Of a DNA stretch of 5,216 nucleotides, positions 4,865 to 5,216 are shown in pieces. The position numbers and the translations under genes were made by a program. The stretch covers positions 1 through 5,216 of the forward strand of contig CAKZYI010000038.1 of assembly GCA_937884735.1 (NCBI GenBank). The letters run 5' to 3'. The stretch is from an uncultured Pleurocapsa sp. (GTDB lineage Bacteria; Cyanobacteriota; Cyanobacteriia; Cyanobacteriales; Xenococcaceae). The notes beneath the pieces were generated by a model. That model saw only the letters and a program-made list of their open reading frames with translations, had not been told where the DNA came from and did not search any database. Each line of letters begins with the position of its first letter. Within the stretch, counting starts at the first letter, position 1.

Positions 4865-5216
4865 ATGAAAATTGGCAGCAAAAAACTACAGCGTTCTTTT
4901 TATCGTATCTTGCTTGCTGTTGGGGGGACTACTTTGATGATAGTTTTGATTATTGCGATCGAAACTGTATTTGGTGCAGATAAAAGCTGTAAACCAACAG
5001 AATCTTGGCTATTTTGTCAGATCCGCGAATCAGTCCTGCTAAGTATTGTCGAAGGCTTTAGTATTTTGGTGGCAGTGTGGCTATTTTTTTTGGAAGCACC
5101 AGAAAGAGACAAACAAGCCCACTATGAAGCTTGGAAGACTATCGATTCTGCTCACGGTTTGAGAAATAGTTATGCGCGGTTACAGGCTCTTCAAGATTTA
5201 AATAGCGATCGCGTCC
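4865..5216 (+). CDS. Pentapeptide-repeat-type membrane protein, N-terminal part (cut by window end)
   Basis: The frame is open from the ATG at 4865 to the window end (117 codons). An in-frame TAA lies two codons upstream and an AGGAG site precedes the start. The N-terminus is basic (KIGSKKLQR, 2-10). Two hydrophobic segments (about 15-36 and 56-76) predict a hairpin membrane anchor, with a short extracytoplasmic loop holding two cysteines, C42 and C51, that could form a disulfide. Next come LEAPERDKQAHYEAW (76-90) and RLQALQDLN (105-113). This arrangement is one I recognise from the N-terminal region of cyanobacterial pentapeptide-repeat proteins, in which the A(D/N)LXX repeats begin soon after this point. 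The repeats themselves are outside the window, so the family call is inference. A HIP1 octamer (5205) lies near the end. The gene follows the di-iron gene by 50 bases and is probably in the same operon. Confidence 0.7.
   Translation, partial: MKIGSKKLQRSFYRILLAVGGTTLMIVLIIAIETVFGADKSCKPTESWLFCQIRESVLLSIVEGFSILVAVWLFFLEAPERDKQAHYEAWKTIDSAHGLRNSYARLQALQDLNSDRV

Overview
The window looks like a piece of a cyanobacterial chromosome. Three things support this: six exact copies of the HIP1 octamer GCGATCGC in 5.2 kb, short 7-bp tandem repeats of the kind known from cyanobacterial intergenic DNA, and an N-terminal fragment of a membrane-anchored protein of the cyanobacterial pentapeptide-repeat type. 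The DNA is AT-rich by eye except for a GC-rich hairpin cluster at the left edge (about 61% G+C over the first 120 bases). A colonial, baeocystous or filamentous lineage with a repeat-rich genome seems plausible, but genus cannot be fixed from the sequence.

Layout. Bases 1-143 hold a dense series of small perfect hairpins with no gene. Five genes then lie on the minus strand. From right to left, in the order of transcription, they are: a YdcF/SanA-type DUF218 membrane protein (3231-3914), a small thioredoxin-fold protein with a CGVC active site (2840-3148), a 291-residue helical protein of unknown function (1873-2748), an 86-residue hypothetical protein (1177-1437) and a YeaE-type aldo/keto reductase (239-1072). 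The first three are separated by 82 and 91 bases and could share a transcript. A 435-base intergenic stretch then separates them from the 86-residue gene. It contains an array of about 11.5 heptamers and an inverted repeat followed by a T-run that could terminate the upstream transcript. On the plus strand, across a 147-base divergent intergenic region, are a ferritin-like di-iron protein (4062-4814) and, 50 bases later with a good Shine-Dalgarno sequence, the start of a pentapeptide-repeat-type membrane protein cut off by the window edge (4865-5216).

How the genes work together. There is no obvious multi-gene pathway. The aldo/keto reductase (carbonyl detoxification), the thioredoxin-like protein (thiol redox) and the di-iron protein (oxygen or iron chemistry) loosely share a redox theme, but this is inference from adjacency. 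All seven start codons are well constrained: six have an in-frame stop 2-8 codons upstream, and the thioredoxin-like gene has one 16 codons upstream with no other ATG between.

I did not find a convincing new multi-component system. The points most worth a second look are the two unrelated 7-bp tandem arrays on either side of the unknown 291-residue gene (one almost touching its start codon), the hairpin cluster at the left edge, and the uncharacterised di-iron/pentapeptide gene pair.
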